Source of the DNA: Streptomyces sp. CB02923
Lineage (GTDB): Bacteria; Actinomycetota; Actinomycetes; Streptomycetales; Streptomycetaceae
Length of the DNA: 64,000 nt
Direction of reading: 5' to 3'
Assembly: GCF_001905005.1 (NCBI RefSeq)
Contig: NZ_LWKZ01000001.1
Coordinates: 375,775-439,774 of the forward strand
In this document: piece after piece, positions 23,543 to 32,001 of the stretch
How the letters are laid out: the number at the start of each line of letters is the position of its first letter
Numbering within the stretch: position 1 is the first letter of the stretch
Position numbers and translations under genes: made by a program
Notes under the pieces: generated by a model
What the model was told of the DNA's origin: nothing
The model's database searches: none
Seen by the model: only the letters and a program-made list of their open reading frames with translations

Positions 23543-24450
23543 GAGACGCCCTCGCTCGCCAGGATGTTCACGTAGGCGCGTTCCAGGTCGGCCTGGTTGA
23601 CCTCCACCGCCCGCAGCCGGTCCTGGTGGTCCCCCAGTGACCGCAGTGCTTCGATGATGTCGACCGCCGGGCGGGACGTGGGGAGGTACAGCGCGTCGTC
23701 GGAGGTCCGTGCTTCCTGCCAGTCGACTTCCGGTACCCCGCCCTCGAACCGCAGGGCCACCTCGCTGCGCGCATGGCGCGTGATGAGGTCGTCGACGCTG
23801 CCCCGGGCCAGGATGCGGCCGGCGCCGAGCACCGCCACCGTGGCCTTGAGCTCCTCGACCTCGGGCAGGTAGTGGGTGGTGTAGAGCACCGTCGCTCCCC
23901 TGGTGGCGAGTTCGCGTACCGTTTCCAGCAGGCGTGAGCGGGTCTGCGGGTCGGCTCCCGCGGTCGGTTCGTCCAGCAGGATGAGGTCGGGGCGGTGCAC
24001 CAGTGCGCAGCCGGCGTGCAGGCGTCGCTGCTGGCCGCCGGAGAGTTCGCCGGCCATCTGGTCGCGCTGGCCGGTGAGTTCCAGCATGCTCAGCACTTCG
24101 TCCACGGAGGCCGTCAGGGCGCGGCCGCGGAGGCCGCCCACGGCTCCGAAGAAGCGGAGGTTCTCCAGGGCGGTGTGCGCCGGGTAGAACGCGATGTTCT
24201 GGCCGGCCAGGCCCAGTCGGCCGCGGAGGGCCCGTGGCGAGGCGAGCGCGTCGGCGCCCAGTGCCCGTACGGAGCCCGCGTCCGGGCGCAGCAGGCCCGC
24301 GACGATGGACATCAGTGTGGTCTTCCCGGCTCCGTTGGGTCCGAGTACGGCGAGGATCTCACCGCGGTGTGCGGTGAGGTCGACGCCGTCCAGGACCTTC
24401 CGTGGGCCGAAGGCTTTGACCAGGCCCCGGACTTCCAGGTCGGTCTGCAT
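23539..24450 (-). CDS. ABC transporter ATP-binding protein
   Basis: Predicted 303 aa; start MQTDLEVRGLVKAFGPRKV. Walker A is GPNGAGKTT, signature LSGGQQRRL, Walker B LILLDEPTAG, followed by a His switch (TTHYLPEVE). The C-terminal 70 residues are the extension seen in DrrA-type exporters. The start overlaps the SRPBCC stop (TGATG) and its stop overlaps the permease start. It should energise the permease at 22775-23542. Confidence 0.9.
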   Translation of the reverse strand: MQTDLEVRGLVKAFGPRKVLDGVDLTAHRGEILAVLGPNGAGKTTLMSIVAGLLRPDAGSVRALGADALASPRALRGRLGLAGQNIAFYPAHTALENLRFFGAVGGLRGRALTASVDEVLSMLELTGQRDQMAGELSGGQQRRLHAGCALVHRPDLILLDEPTAGADPQTRSRLLETVRELATRGATVLYTTHYLPEVEELKATVAVLGAGRILARGSVDDLITRHARSEVALRFEGGVPEVDWQEARTSDDALYLPTSRPAVDIIEALRSLGDHQDRLRAVEVNQADLERAYVNILASEGVS

Positions 24451-24899
24451 CAGGCGGCGCGCTTGCCCAGGGAGAGCAGCATGTCCGAGGAGTTGCGCTG
24501 GATCGCGCGGATCGCGACCGGTTCGAGCATCGGCCGCAGCATCGCGATGCCGATCTCGAAGTCCACCTCCAGGGTGGCCTCGGTGAGCCCGTCGGCCAAC
24601 GGGGTCACCTGCCAGTAGCCCTCGAAGCGTTCGAGGTCGCCGGCGACCTGCTCGTAGGTGAGGCGCCGGTTGGCGGCGTCGCGGTGTTCCCGCTCGCTCC
24701 ATTTGAGCACCGATCCCTTGAGCAGCACCTCCCATTCGGTGACCGCTTCGACGATGCCGTCGTCGTGTTCGTGGTGGGAGAGCACTTTCGTACGGATGAC
24801 CGAGTCCATGAAGTCGGGGTAGGACTCGATGTCGCAGATGCGGGCCCAGACTTCGTCGGGCGTGGCCGTCAGGCGTTCGCTCACGGTCACTTTCGGCAC
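24450..24899 (-). CDS. SRPBCC (START-like) family protein
   Basis: Predicted 149 aa from a GTG with GGAGG seven bases upstream. The sequence (VSERLTATPDEVWARICDIESYPDFM at the start, then TEWEVLLKGSVLKWSER) fits the polyketide cyclase/aromatase-like helix-grip fold, which binds hydrophobic ligands in a deep pocket. In biosynthetic clusters such proteins act as cyclases, dehydratases or lipid carriers. No polyketide synthase is nearby, so here a role on a terpenoid or acyl intermediate is more likely. Coupled to the ABC ATPase gene downstream. Confidence 0.75.
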   Translation of the reverse strand: MPKVTVSERLTATPDEVWARICDIESYPDFMDSVIRTKVLSHHEHDDGIVEAVTEWEVLLKGSVLKWSEREHRDAANRRLTYEQVAGDLERFEGYWQVTPLADGLTEATLEVDFEIGIAMLRPMLEPVAIRAIQRNSSDMLLSLGKRAA

Positions 24900-24916
24900 G
24901 TCGCCACCTCCATGTG

Positions 24917-26143
24917 TCAGTCCAGTTCGCGCTGGGTCCGTGCGGCGGCGGCCCGCAGGCCGCGCCGCGTGAACGCGAGGTCGTCGGGGGCGATGAACGC
25001 CGAGGGTGTGAAGCGCAGGGCCGAGGGGGCCGTCAGGCAGGGCGTGAGCAGCAGTCGGTCGGCGAGTGCGGCCCGCATCATCTCGGCTGTCACGTCGGGC
25101 CGGGTGCCGTGCAGTCCGAGCAGGGCGCCCCGCCCGGTCACCCGCTCGAACAGCCGGGGCCACTCCTGGGCCAGTTCGTCGAGGATGCCGCGCAGTTCGG
25201 CGCCGGTGTCCCGGGCGCGCGCGGGCACGTTCTCGGTGGCGATCACGTCGAGGGTCGCCAGTACGGCGGCCGCCGCGAGCGGGTTGCCGCCGAAGGTCGA
25301 GGTGTGCAGCAGCGGGTCGCGGTCGTAGGGCTGGTAGGCATCGTGTGTCGCGATCAGCGCCGAGACGGGGACGACGCCGCCGCCGAGCGCTTTTCCGGAG
25401 AGCAGGATGTCCGGCACCACGCCGAGTGTGTCGTGTGCCCACAGGGTGCCGCATCTGCCGAGTCCGCACTGGATCTCGTCGAAGACGAGGAGCGTTCCGG
25501 TTTCGGTGCAGGCTTCGCGCAGTGCTGCCGCGTAGCCGGGGGTGAGGGGGTGGACACCGCCTTCGCCCTGTACGGGTTCGGCGAAGACGGCCGCCGGGCG
25601 GTGTGCGCGTACCGCCTCGGCGGCGGCGTCGGCGTCGTCGCGGGGCAGCCGCACGACATCGGCGAGCAGCGGGCCGAGGCCGTCGCGGAAGGGTGCCGCG
25701 TCGGTCAGGCTCAGCGCGCCCACGGTCTTGCCGTGGAAGGAGCCGGTGAGGTGGGCGAGTGTGGCGCGGCCGGTCGTGGCCCTGGCGAGTTTGATCGCGG
25801 CTTCCACCGCTTCGGCGCCGGAGTTGAGCAGGAGCACCTTGTCCAGCCCCGGCGGTGCCGTCGCGGCGACGGCCGCGGCGGCGCGGGCGGCGGGCTCGTT
25901 GGGCAGTGTCCTGGTCGAACCGGCCAGCCGGGCCAGCTGGTCGCCGACGGCCCGGACCACGCGGGGGTGGCCGTGGCCGAGGAGGAACACCGCGAAGGAT
26001 CCGAGGTCGAGGTAGCGCGCGCCGGACGCGGTGGTGACCCAGGAGTCCCGGCCGTGGACCTCGGGGTCGGTGGCGCCCATCATGCGGAACAGCATCGCCC
26101 GCCCCGCGGACTGGTGTTCCCGTACGAGATCGAGCAGGTCCAT
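24917..26143 (-). CDS. Class III (PLP-dependent) aminotransferase
   Basis: Predicted 408 aa. The fold-type I class III pattern is complete: FLLGHGHPRVVRAV, the phosphate-binding NSGAEAVEAAIKLAR, VFDEIQCGLGRCG with the PLP-contacting Asp, and the Schiff-base lysine in LLSGKALGGG near residue 250. Relatives include acetylornithine, 4-aminobutyrate and diamine aminotransferases, so it would move an amino group from or to a terminal amine. The specific substrate is not evident. The start overlaps the acyl-CoA dehydrogenase stop. Together with the reductase and dehydrogenase it suggests conversion of an acyl group via aldehyde to an amine. Confidence 0.9.
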   Translation of the reverse strand: MDLLDLVREHQSAGRAMLFRMMGATDPEVHGRDSWVTTASGARYLDLGSFAVFLLGHGHPRVVRAVGDQLARLAGSTRTLPNEPAARAAAAVAATAPPGLDKVLLLNSGAEAVEAAIKLARATTGRATLAHLTGSFHGKTVGALSLTDAAPFRDGLGPLLADVVRLPRDDADAAAEAVRAHRPAAVFAEPVQGEGGVHPLTPGYAAALREACTETGTLLVFDEIQCGLGRCGTLWAHDTLGVVPDILLSGKALGGGVVPVSALIATHDAYQPYDRDPLLHTSTFGGNPLAAAAVLATLDVIATENVPARARDTGAELRGILDELAQEWPRLFERVTGRGALLGLHGTRPDVTAEMMRAALADRLLLTPCLTAPSALRFTPSAFIAPDDLAFTRRGLRAAAARTQRELD

Positions 26144-27375
26144 CAGGCGTCCCCCTCGGCCGGGCGCTCCCGTAGCTCGAAGCCCCACGGCAGGTCGAGT
26201 GCCCAGCGGCCGAGCAGCTGCCGCGTGGCGAAGCGGGTCGGCGGGTGGAAGCGGGCCGCGTGCACGTCCCGCAGGAGGCGCGCGGCGGTGCCGTCGGCGG
26301 CGTACGAGGCGACGCCGACCAGTTCGGCGGCCGTCTCGACCGCCCGTACCGCGGTCTCGGCCGCCTGGTGCTTGAGGGCCAGCAGCGCCGGGGTGAGGCT
26401 GCGCGGATCGGTGATGCGTTCGTCCAGCCGGCGGGCCAGGCCGGCGCAGGCCGCTTCCATCGGCAGGACGGCGGAGAGGATCTCGCCCAGGGCGGACTGG
26501 AAGGACGGCAGGTCGGCCCGTGACGCGTTCAGGTGGCTGATGGAGGCGCGTCCGAGGGCGGTACGGGCTTCTTCCACCGCGGCCGACACGACGCCGAGGT
26601 AGCAGGCGGTGGCCGTGGTGCAGAACCAGCCGAGGCCGGCGGCGAACACCTCGTCGCCGGTCTCTCCGGGCGGGCTGCGGTGGAAGACCACGTCGTCCGG
26701 TATCCGGCAGTCCGTGAACCGTACGGTGTCGGACTCCGAGGCCCGCATTCCCAGGGTGTTCCAGGTCCGTTCGACCTCGATGCCCGGACTGTCGGTCACG
26801 ACCAGCGCCACCAGGAGGCTCTCCGGCCCGCCGGCCTCGTCGATCATCTGGAGGCAGAGCAGGTCGCTGCGCTCGGCCAGCGAGCACGGGACCTTGACGC
26901 CGTTGACGATCCAGTCGTTGCCGTCCTTGCGGGCGCGGCAGTTGGAACGGGTCAGGCTGCCGCCCAGGCCCGGTTCGGCGAACGCGGAGCCGACGATGCG
27001 GTTCTGGCTGGCGATGGCCTCCAGCAGGAACCACGAGTCGTCGCGCTCGCGGTGCCAGTTCTCGACCACGACGCCGACGGAGAACAGGTGCATGTTGACG
27101 GCGACGGCCAGCGCGGGGTCCGCCGCGCCGATCCTGCGCTGGAGCGCGCAGCACTCGGTCAGGGACGCGCCGCCGCCTTCGAAGGCGCGGGGTACGGGGG
27201 CGCCGAAGTACCCGCAGTCGCGCAGCACGTCGATGCTGCGGTCGGCCAGCCTGCCGCGCCGGTCGTTCTCCGCCGCGAGGGCGGTCAGCTCCTTGATCGC
27301 CGTGTCCGGTACGAGGTGCTGGGTGTCCGGCCAGAGTGCGGCCGTGCCGTTCCGGTAGTCGTACGCCGTGCTCAC
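26143..27375 (-). CDS. Acyl-CoA dehydrogenase family protein
   Basis: Predicted 410 aa from a GTG preceded by GAGGAGGACGC and overlapping the upstream stop (GTGA). Domain order is the standard N-terminal helical, central beta (VGSAFAEPGLGG, the flavin-contacting region) and C-terminal four-helix domain. I cannot place the usual catalytic Glu with certainty, so it could be a dehydrogenase, a flavin N- or C-oxygenase, or a desaturase acting on a carrier-bound substrate. In the operon it lies between a nucleotide-sugar-epimerase-like reductase and an aminotransferase. Confidence 0.8.
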   Translation of the reverse strand: MSTAYDYRNGTAALWPDTQHLVPDTAIKELTALAAENDRRGRLADRSIDVLRDCGYFGAPVPRAFEGGGASLTECCALQRRIGAADPALAVAVNMHLFSVGVVVENWHRERDDSWFLLEAIASQNRIVGSAFAEPGLGGSLTRSNCRARKDGNDWIVNGVKVPCSLAERSDLLCLQMIDEAGGPESLLVALVVTDSPGIEVERTWNTLGMRASESDTVRFTDCRIPDDVVFHRSPPGETGDEVFAAGLGWFCTTATACYLGVVSAAVEEARTALGRASISHLNASRADLPSFQSALGEILSAVLPMEAACAGLARRLDERITDPRSLTPALLALKHQAAETAVRAVETAAELVGVASYAADGTAARLLRDVHAARFHPPTRFATRQLLGRWALDLPWGFELRERPAEGDA

Positions 27376-28397
27376 GCGTCCTCCTCCCCCGCCCCTGTTC
27401 CCGTCCACGGCCGCGGCGTTCCCTTGGCCAGGTGCGGGCGCTGCTGCGCCCATCGCTCGATGGCCGTTTCCACGGCGGGGGCGGTGGGGGCGACTTTCCA
27501 GTTCACGCCTACGGGGTCGGCGACCGACATGTACGGGATGAACTCGCCGAGCAGGTCGATCTGGCGCAGTTGGCGCGCGGTGAGGTGGGGCCGGGCGAAG
27601 GGGAGGTAGAAGCGGTACCACTGCTCCGGGGTGATGAACTCCGGCACGTCGAGGGCCGGGTGGCCGCCGCGGGCGCGCCACCGGTTCACGGCCAGGTACA
27701 TCGCTTCGATCACCTCCTTGAGCCGTAGCGCCTCTTCCCCGCGGCCCAGCACCAGTGGTTCGGCCGCGGGTCCGGTACGTGCCGTCTCCAGGACGCAGTG
27801 GGCGATGTCGCAGGTGGACACGATCTCGACGGGGGCGTCCACCTCGCCGATGAAGACGGGCAGGATGCCGGTCACGCCGGACTGCATGACGGAGTACAGG
27901 CCGGTGAAGCGGCTGACCGCGCCGTCGGACCGCCGGCCGACCACCAGCGGTGGCCGGATGATGGTGGCCTGGTAGCGGGTGGTCGCTTCCCGTTCGGCCG
28001 CGGCCTTGGACCATTCGTAGGTGTTGCGGTAGTCGGCCGGGTCCCGCGACGCGACGCTGCCCTTGAGCCCGATCGCGTACGCGGTGGAGATGTGGATGAC
28101 CTGCGTGCCGGGGCGGACGAGGGGAGCCAGCTCCGCCACGGGGGCGACGTTGGAGGCCATCGCGTCCTCGGCGGGCAGGTTCCAGCGCGGCCGGGCGGCC
28201 GCGTGCACGATCACGTCCCACGGGCGGCGCAGCGTGTCCGGCACCGGTTCCGCGCCGATGCGCCAGGCCACGGTACGCGGGCCGCCCCGCGCGGAGCAGC
28301 CGGTGACCGACCAGCCTGCCGCGCCGGCCCGCTCGACGATCTCCGCTCCGACGACTCCGGTGGCTCCTGTGACCAGCATGGTCTGTCGCGCGCTCAC
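27372..28397 (-). CDS. NAD(P)-dependent extended SDR (epimerase/reductase-like)
   Basis: Predicted 341 aa; GTG at 28397 overlaps the preceding stop. The Rossmann motif MLVTGATGVVGAE spans residues 7-19, and the YxxxK catalytic pair is in NTYEWSKAA near residue 126, followed by IIRPPLVVG. This places it in the extended short-chain dehydrogenase group with NAD-dependent epimerases and thioester reductase-like (male sterility) proteins. The C-terminal 100 residues are helical and divergent. It may reduce an activated acid or modify a sugar; sequence alone does not decide. Confidence 0.8.
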   Translation of the reverse strand: MSARQTMLVTGATGVVGAEIVERAGAAGWSVTGCSARGGPRTVAWRIGAEPVPDTLRRPWDVIVHAAARPRWNLPAEDAMASNVAPVAELAPLVRPGTQVIHISTAYAIGLKGSVASRDPADYRNTYEWSKAAAEREATTRYQATIIRPPLVVGRRSDGAVSRFTGLYSVMQSGVTGILPVFIGEVDAPVEIVSTCDIAHCVLETARTGPAAEPLVLGRGEEALRLKEVIEAMYLAVNRWRARGGHPALDVPEFITPEQWYRFYLPFARPHLTARQLRQIDLLGEFIPYMSVADPVGVNWKVAPTAPAVETAIERWAQQRPHLAKGTPRPWTGTGAGEEDA

Positions 28398-28915
28398 AGG
28401 GGTTTGGTCCATTCCCTCGGCAGCAGGGAGGGCAGGGCGAGTTCCTCGATGAGGTCGTTCCAGCCGCGCACCAGGCGCAGGGCCGCGAACATGCCGCCCG
28501 AGGAGCGCAGTTGCGGGAGCGGGGCGTCGAGGCCCAGGGACGCTTCGGCGGCGTCGACCCAGGTGTGCAGTTCGTCGAGCCAGCGCGGCGCGCGGTCGGG
28601 GTGTGCGGCCAGCTCGGCGGCTCCGTACAGCAGCCTGACGGCTTCGTCCCACTCCTTGGCGGGTGTGTCGGTGTACGGGTCGATGGCGGCGCCGTCCTCC
28701 GCGACGTAGGGCTCGGCCCCGGACGCCAGGCCGTGTACCTGGCAGCAGATCATCACCAGGGTGCGGGTCTGGGCCAGCACCAGCTGCCACTGGCCGGCGC
28801 GCACGCCGCCTTCGATGTCGTCCAGCGCCGACTGGGCGCCGACCATCATGAGCAGGGCTCCGTGGCTGGCGTGGGTGACGTGCCGGCGCAGGTCGCCGGT
28901 CGGCCGGCCGCTCAT
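28394..28915 (-). CDS. Helical protein of unknown function
   Basis: Predicted 173 aa, ATG overlapping the upstream nucleotidyltransferase stop and its own stop overlapping the reductase start. Almost entirely helical by composition, with conserved-looking features such as HASHGALLMMVGAQ, QTRTLVMICCQVHG and a Trp-rich tail. No signal peptide or membrane helix. I do not recognise the family. Strict coupling on both sides suggests a fixed stoichiometry with the nucleotidyltransferase or reductase, possibly as a partner subunit. Confidence 0.7.
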   Translation of the reverse strand: MSGRPTGDLRRHVTHASHGALLMMVGAQSALDDIEGGVRAGQWQLVLAQTRTLVMICCQVHGLASGAEPYVAEDGAAIDPYTDTPAKEWDEAVRLLYGAAELAAHPDRAPRWLDELHTWVDAAEASLGLDAPLPQLRSSGGMFAALRLVRGWNDLIEELALPSLLPREWTKPL

Positions 28916-29940
28916 GACGCGCTCCGCAGTCCGAGCCACAGCATGTCCTCGGCGAACAGCTTCTCGACATCGGGCGGCCAGGGTTCGTCCAGCGCGTAGT
29001 CCCAGGAGGTCTCGTGGGCCGCCGGGCCGCCCGCGTCCACGGCGGCCACGCGCAGGCCCCACCGGGACACGAGCGCGGTGGTTCCGAAGCCGGACCAGGC
29101 CGTACCGGCGGCGGGCTTCAGGTGGGCCCGCCACGGTGCCGTGCCGATGTCGCGGAGGTAGTCGTCCAGCAGGTCGCCGACGCGTGCGAGGTACGACGGG
29201 ACCGCTTCGGCGGTGGGCGGGGGGCACATGGCGAGCCGGAACGCCGCGAGGCCCCGGTCGTCGCCGAGCCGGCGCAGCTTCTCGCCCAGCCACTTGCCTT
29301 TGAAGTAGCGTTCCCCCTGGTCGACGGCGTGCCGTTCCAGGGCGGCTGTCAGCGCTTCCCCGGCGCGGAGCGCGGCGAGCACCGGTTTGCGTCCGGCGAG
29401 CGCGCGGGCGGCCGTGCGCTTGCGTACCGCTTCGACGGCGTACCACGTGCGCAGCCAGCCGGTCAGCTGGCCGTCCAGCAGGGCCTGCCAGTCGCACCAC
29501 TTCGGCACTCCGGACAAGGGCAGTCCCATGCCGAAGCGGCTCAGGCTGTCCAGGAGCTGGCGGCGCGATCCCAGGTCGCCGGGGCCGATGTCCGGGGGCG
29601 GCCACTGGCCCGTGACGACGGTCCGGTGCCGTTCGCCGAGCCGGTCGGCGCCGTGCAGCACCACATCGATGCGGGCGTCTTCCGCATAGGACATGAGCGG
29701 CAGGGTGCTGGCCACCTCGCCGGGGACGACCGCATAGATGTCGAGGTCACTGGTGGAATTCCCGAATCCGGCGAGGACCGAGCCGGCCGCCACCACCAGG
29801 AGTGGTTCTCCGAAGGCGTCGTCGACCTGTTCGAGTACCCGTTCGCGAGCGAGACCGTGCCTTTTCAGATAGGCGTCGAACCGGTCGGCCGGTGTCTCGG
29901 CGGGTAATACCTCCGGGCTGCCTGCTTCGGCCCGCATCAT
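28912..29940 (-). CDS. Nucleotidyltransferase-fold protein
   Basis: Predicted 342 aa. AAGSVLAGFGNSTSDLDIYA (residues about 46-66) is the polymerase-beta-type nucleotidyltransferase signature, Gly-Ser followed by the metal-binding D-x-D, with a third acidic residue likely in RIDVVLHG. A helical C-terminal domain of 200 residues follows. Enzymes with this layout transfer nucleotides to antibiotics, tRNA or proteins. The ATG at 29940 is chosen because AGGGGG lies just upstream; an ATG ten codons earlier is possible. It is the first gene of a nine-gene coupled operon and faces the divergent isoprenoid operon. It might activate an alcohol or phosphate of the product, or confer self-resistance. Confidence 0.8.
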   Translation of the reverse strand: MMRAEAGSPEVLPAETPADRFDAYLKRHGLARERVLEQVDDAFGEPLLVVAAGSVLAGFGNSTSDLDIYAVVPGEVASTLPLMSYAEDARIDVVLHGADRLGERHRTVVTGQWPPPDIGPGDLGSRRQLLDSLSRFGMGLPLSGVPKWCDWQALLDGQLTGWLRTWYAVEAVRKRTAARALAGRKPVLAALRAGEALTAALERHAVDQGERYFKGKWLGEKLRRLGDDRGLAAFRLAMCPPPTAEAVPSYLARVGDLLDDYLRDIGTAPWRAHLKPAAGTAWSGFGTTALVSRWGLRVAAVDAGGPAAHETSWDYALDEPWPPDVEKLFAEDMLWLGLRSAS

Positions 29941-30628
29941 ACAGCACCCCCTGTGCGCTGATTTCGGCATTCCGGAGAAGGCTCAACGCCCCCTGGGAGT
30001 GCACTTTCCATGATCACGCAATGAGTTGTCAATCTCCCCGTCCACACCCAGTTTGATCATTTCAGCTTGCCGCGGTCCGCTTCATTCAACCACTCCACCT
30101 GCGCCGTGGTCGCGATATTCGCAGCACCGGCTATTTCACGATCACCGGCCGCCGCGGGTTCCCCCGCCGGACCGGCGCAGCGGAATGCCCGCGGCGAAAG
30201 AGTAGCCCCCGGGAGCCGGGGGTGAGATCAACTTCCGGCGGGGGTCACGCGTCCCGAGTGCCGCCGCGGCACCAGTGGGGCCAGGGCGATGTCATTCGAT
30301 CTAGCTCCTGTGGCCGGTGGGGCGCCAGGGACGGCCGGACCACGCCGAAGGAGGAGCGGAACATTCCGCCGTCCCCCACCTGCCGAAGCCCTGAATTCCG
30401 GCACCGAACCGCCCGCCGATTACGCGAGGGCGTGGCGATCTCTTGGATGAACAAGGGGTTGACAGGAAAAGGTCGACACACAGAGCATACGTCTCAACCC
30501 ACCGGCCACCGGAGTTCGGCACTGCCGGCTCCCCAGGGGGCCCGGAAAGCGGAACTCGGCCGACCGGAATTACCTTTTCCCGGTCAGAGTCCTGAAGTGA
30601 TGCCGTGGGGAACAACGGGGGGTATCGA
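29941..30628. promoter_or_regulatory. 688-bp divergent control region
   Basis: No gene found. It separates the minus-strand operon starting at 29940 from the plus-strand isoprenoid operon starting at 30629 and must contain promoters for both. A TTGACA at 30459-30464 on the plus strand, with TCGACAC 14 bases after its start, is a candidate -35 or activator half-site, but no clear -10 is paired with it. A GC-rich hairpin-forming stretch (CCCCCGGGAGCCGGGGG) is near 30208. Confidence 0.45.
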
Positions 30629-31231
30629 GTGACACTCAAGTCCGGCGTACCGGAAAACCGACCGGTGAAGACGTTTTCTCCCGGCGCCGAGGAGACCATT
30701 CTGCTGGAGCTGGTGGACCCGTCGGGCACCACCACCGGAATCGCGGAGAAGATGTCCGCGCACGAGCCTCCGGGGCAGCTCCACCGGGCGTTCTCGGTTT
30801 TCCTGTTCGACTCCGACGGCCGCATGCTGCTGCAACGCCGCGCCCTGTCGAAATACCATTCGCCCGGCGTCTGGTCGAATGCGTGCTGCGGTCACCCCTA
30901 TCCGGACGAGGCACCGTTCCACGCGGCCGTACGGCGCACCGGGCAGGAACTGGGAGTCGCCCCGGCGCTGCTGGCCGAGGCCGGGACCGTGACCTACCGG
31001 CATCCGGACGCGCTGTCCGGGCTGGTCGAGCACGAGTTCAACCACCTCTTCGTCGGACTGCTGGAGGCCCGCCCGGCCCCCGACCCGGCGGAAGTCGCGG
31101 ACACCGCCTTCGTCACCGCCGGACAGCTCGACGACCGGCTCGCCTCGGCGCCCTTCTCCCGCTGGTTCGACGACGTCCTCCGGGCGGCCCGGCCGACGAT
31201 CCGGCGGCTGAACCCGACCGGCGGCTGGTAG
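30629..31231 (+). CDS. idi: Isopentenyl-diphosphate delta-isomerase, type I
   Basis: Predicted 200 aa from the GTG with a G-rich ribosome-binding site six bases upstream. It interconverts isopentenyl and dimethylallyl diphosphate, priming isoprenoid chains. The type I signature is present: WSNACCGHPYP (residues about 81-91) with the catalytic Cys, and the Nudix-like AAVRRTGQELG then EHEFNHLF with the catalytic Glu. First gene of the isoprenoid operon. A dedicated isomerase implies strong demand for DMAPP in this pathway. Confidence 0.93.
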   Translation: MTLKSGVPENRPVKTFSPGAEETILLELVDPSGTTTGIAEKMSAHEPPGQLHRAFSVFLFDSDGRMLLQRRALSKYHSPGVWSNACCGHPYPDEAPFHAAVRRTGQELGVAPALLAEAGTVTYRHPDALSGLVEHEFNHLFVGLLEARPAPDPAEVADTAFVTAGQLDDRLASAPFSRWFDDVLRAARPTIRRLNPTGGW

Positions 31232-31274
31232 GCCGCGTTCCGCGCGTCACCGCAGCCCCTTCGAAAGGAGCGGA

Positions 31275-31973
31275 ATGCCGACGGACACACCTGTGGACCA
31301 CTGGCTCCGGGCCGAGACCGTCGACTGGCGCGACCTGCGCTCGGCACACGTCCGGTGCAGGTCGGTCCTGCGCCGGCTGGCCGCGGACCGCACCCTGCTC
31401 ACCTGGCTGGTCGACCGGCCGGCCCACGACCGGGAACTGCTCGCCGACGCCGACCACCACCCGGTGATGGACCGGCTGACGCTGTGGCGCGACCCCGAAC
31501 GCGGCGTCTACCTGCGGCTGCACGTGTCCCCGGGCACCAACGAACTCATCCCGCACGACCACAAGTACGCGTTCACCACCTACATACTGCGCGGCTCCTA
31601 CACCCACGTGTGGCGGCGCCGACAGGCCCCCTACAGCGGGGAGTTCACGTCCGACCAGGCTCCCCTGGGACTGGTGAGCGTCGAGCGTACGGGCTCCTGC
31701 TACACCCTGGGGCACACGCTGATCCACCAGACGGTGATGGAGGCCGACACCGTCACCCTGTTCATGCGCGGGCCGCGCGAGCAGGCGAGGTCCTACGCCG
31801 CGACGGACATGCTCGGCCGGCTGGCGCCCCTCGTGGCGCCGGACCCCTCCGACGAGCCGGTCAAGCGCCACACCGACGGCGCGCGAGGGCTCACGTTCGA
31901 CGAGTACACCGGCCTGCGCCGGCGGCTGGCCTCCCTGGGCGTCGTAGCGCCGCCCAGGGAGTTGACCAGCTGA
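31275..31973 (+). CDS. Cupin-like protein with HDHKY motif, paralogue 1
   Basis: Predicted 232 aa; ATG preceded by AAAGGAGCGG. The centre reads LIPHDHKYAFTTYILRGSYTHVW and later YTLGHTLIHQTVM. H-D-H plus the later His fit a three-histidine metal site of the cupin superfamily, as in cysteine dioxygenase-type enzymes, without the usual cupin Glu. The N-terminal 60 residues are helical (LRSAHVRCRSVLRRLAADRTLL). Three genes of this operon share the arrangement. Substrate unknown; an oxygenase, isomerase or lyase acting on a prenyl intermediate is possible. Confidence 0.75.
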   Translation: MPTDTPVDHWLRAETVDWRDLRSAHVRCRSVLRRLAADRTLLTWLVDRPAHDRELLADADHHPVMDRLTLWRDPERGVYLRLHVSPGTNELIPHDHKYAFTTYILRGSYTHVWRRRQAPYSGEFTSDQAPLGLVSVERTGSCYTLGHTLIHQTVMEADTVTLFMRGPREQARSYAATDMLGRLAPLVAPDPSDEPVKRHTDGARGLTFDEYTGLRRRLASLGVVAPPRELTS

Positions 31974-32001
31974 GATCCGACCGGACCGAAAGGCGACCCC
32001 C

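Noticed and set aside
30459..30480. SARP-binding direct repeat upstream of idi
   Set aside because: TTGACAG and TCGACAC are similar but 14 bases apart, not the 11-base or 22-base spacing typical of SARP sites; kept only as a possible -35 region.
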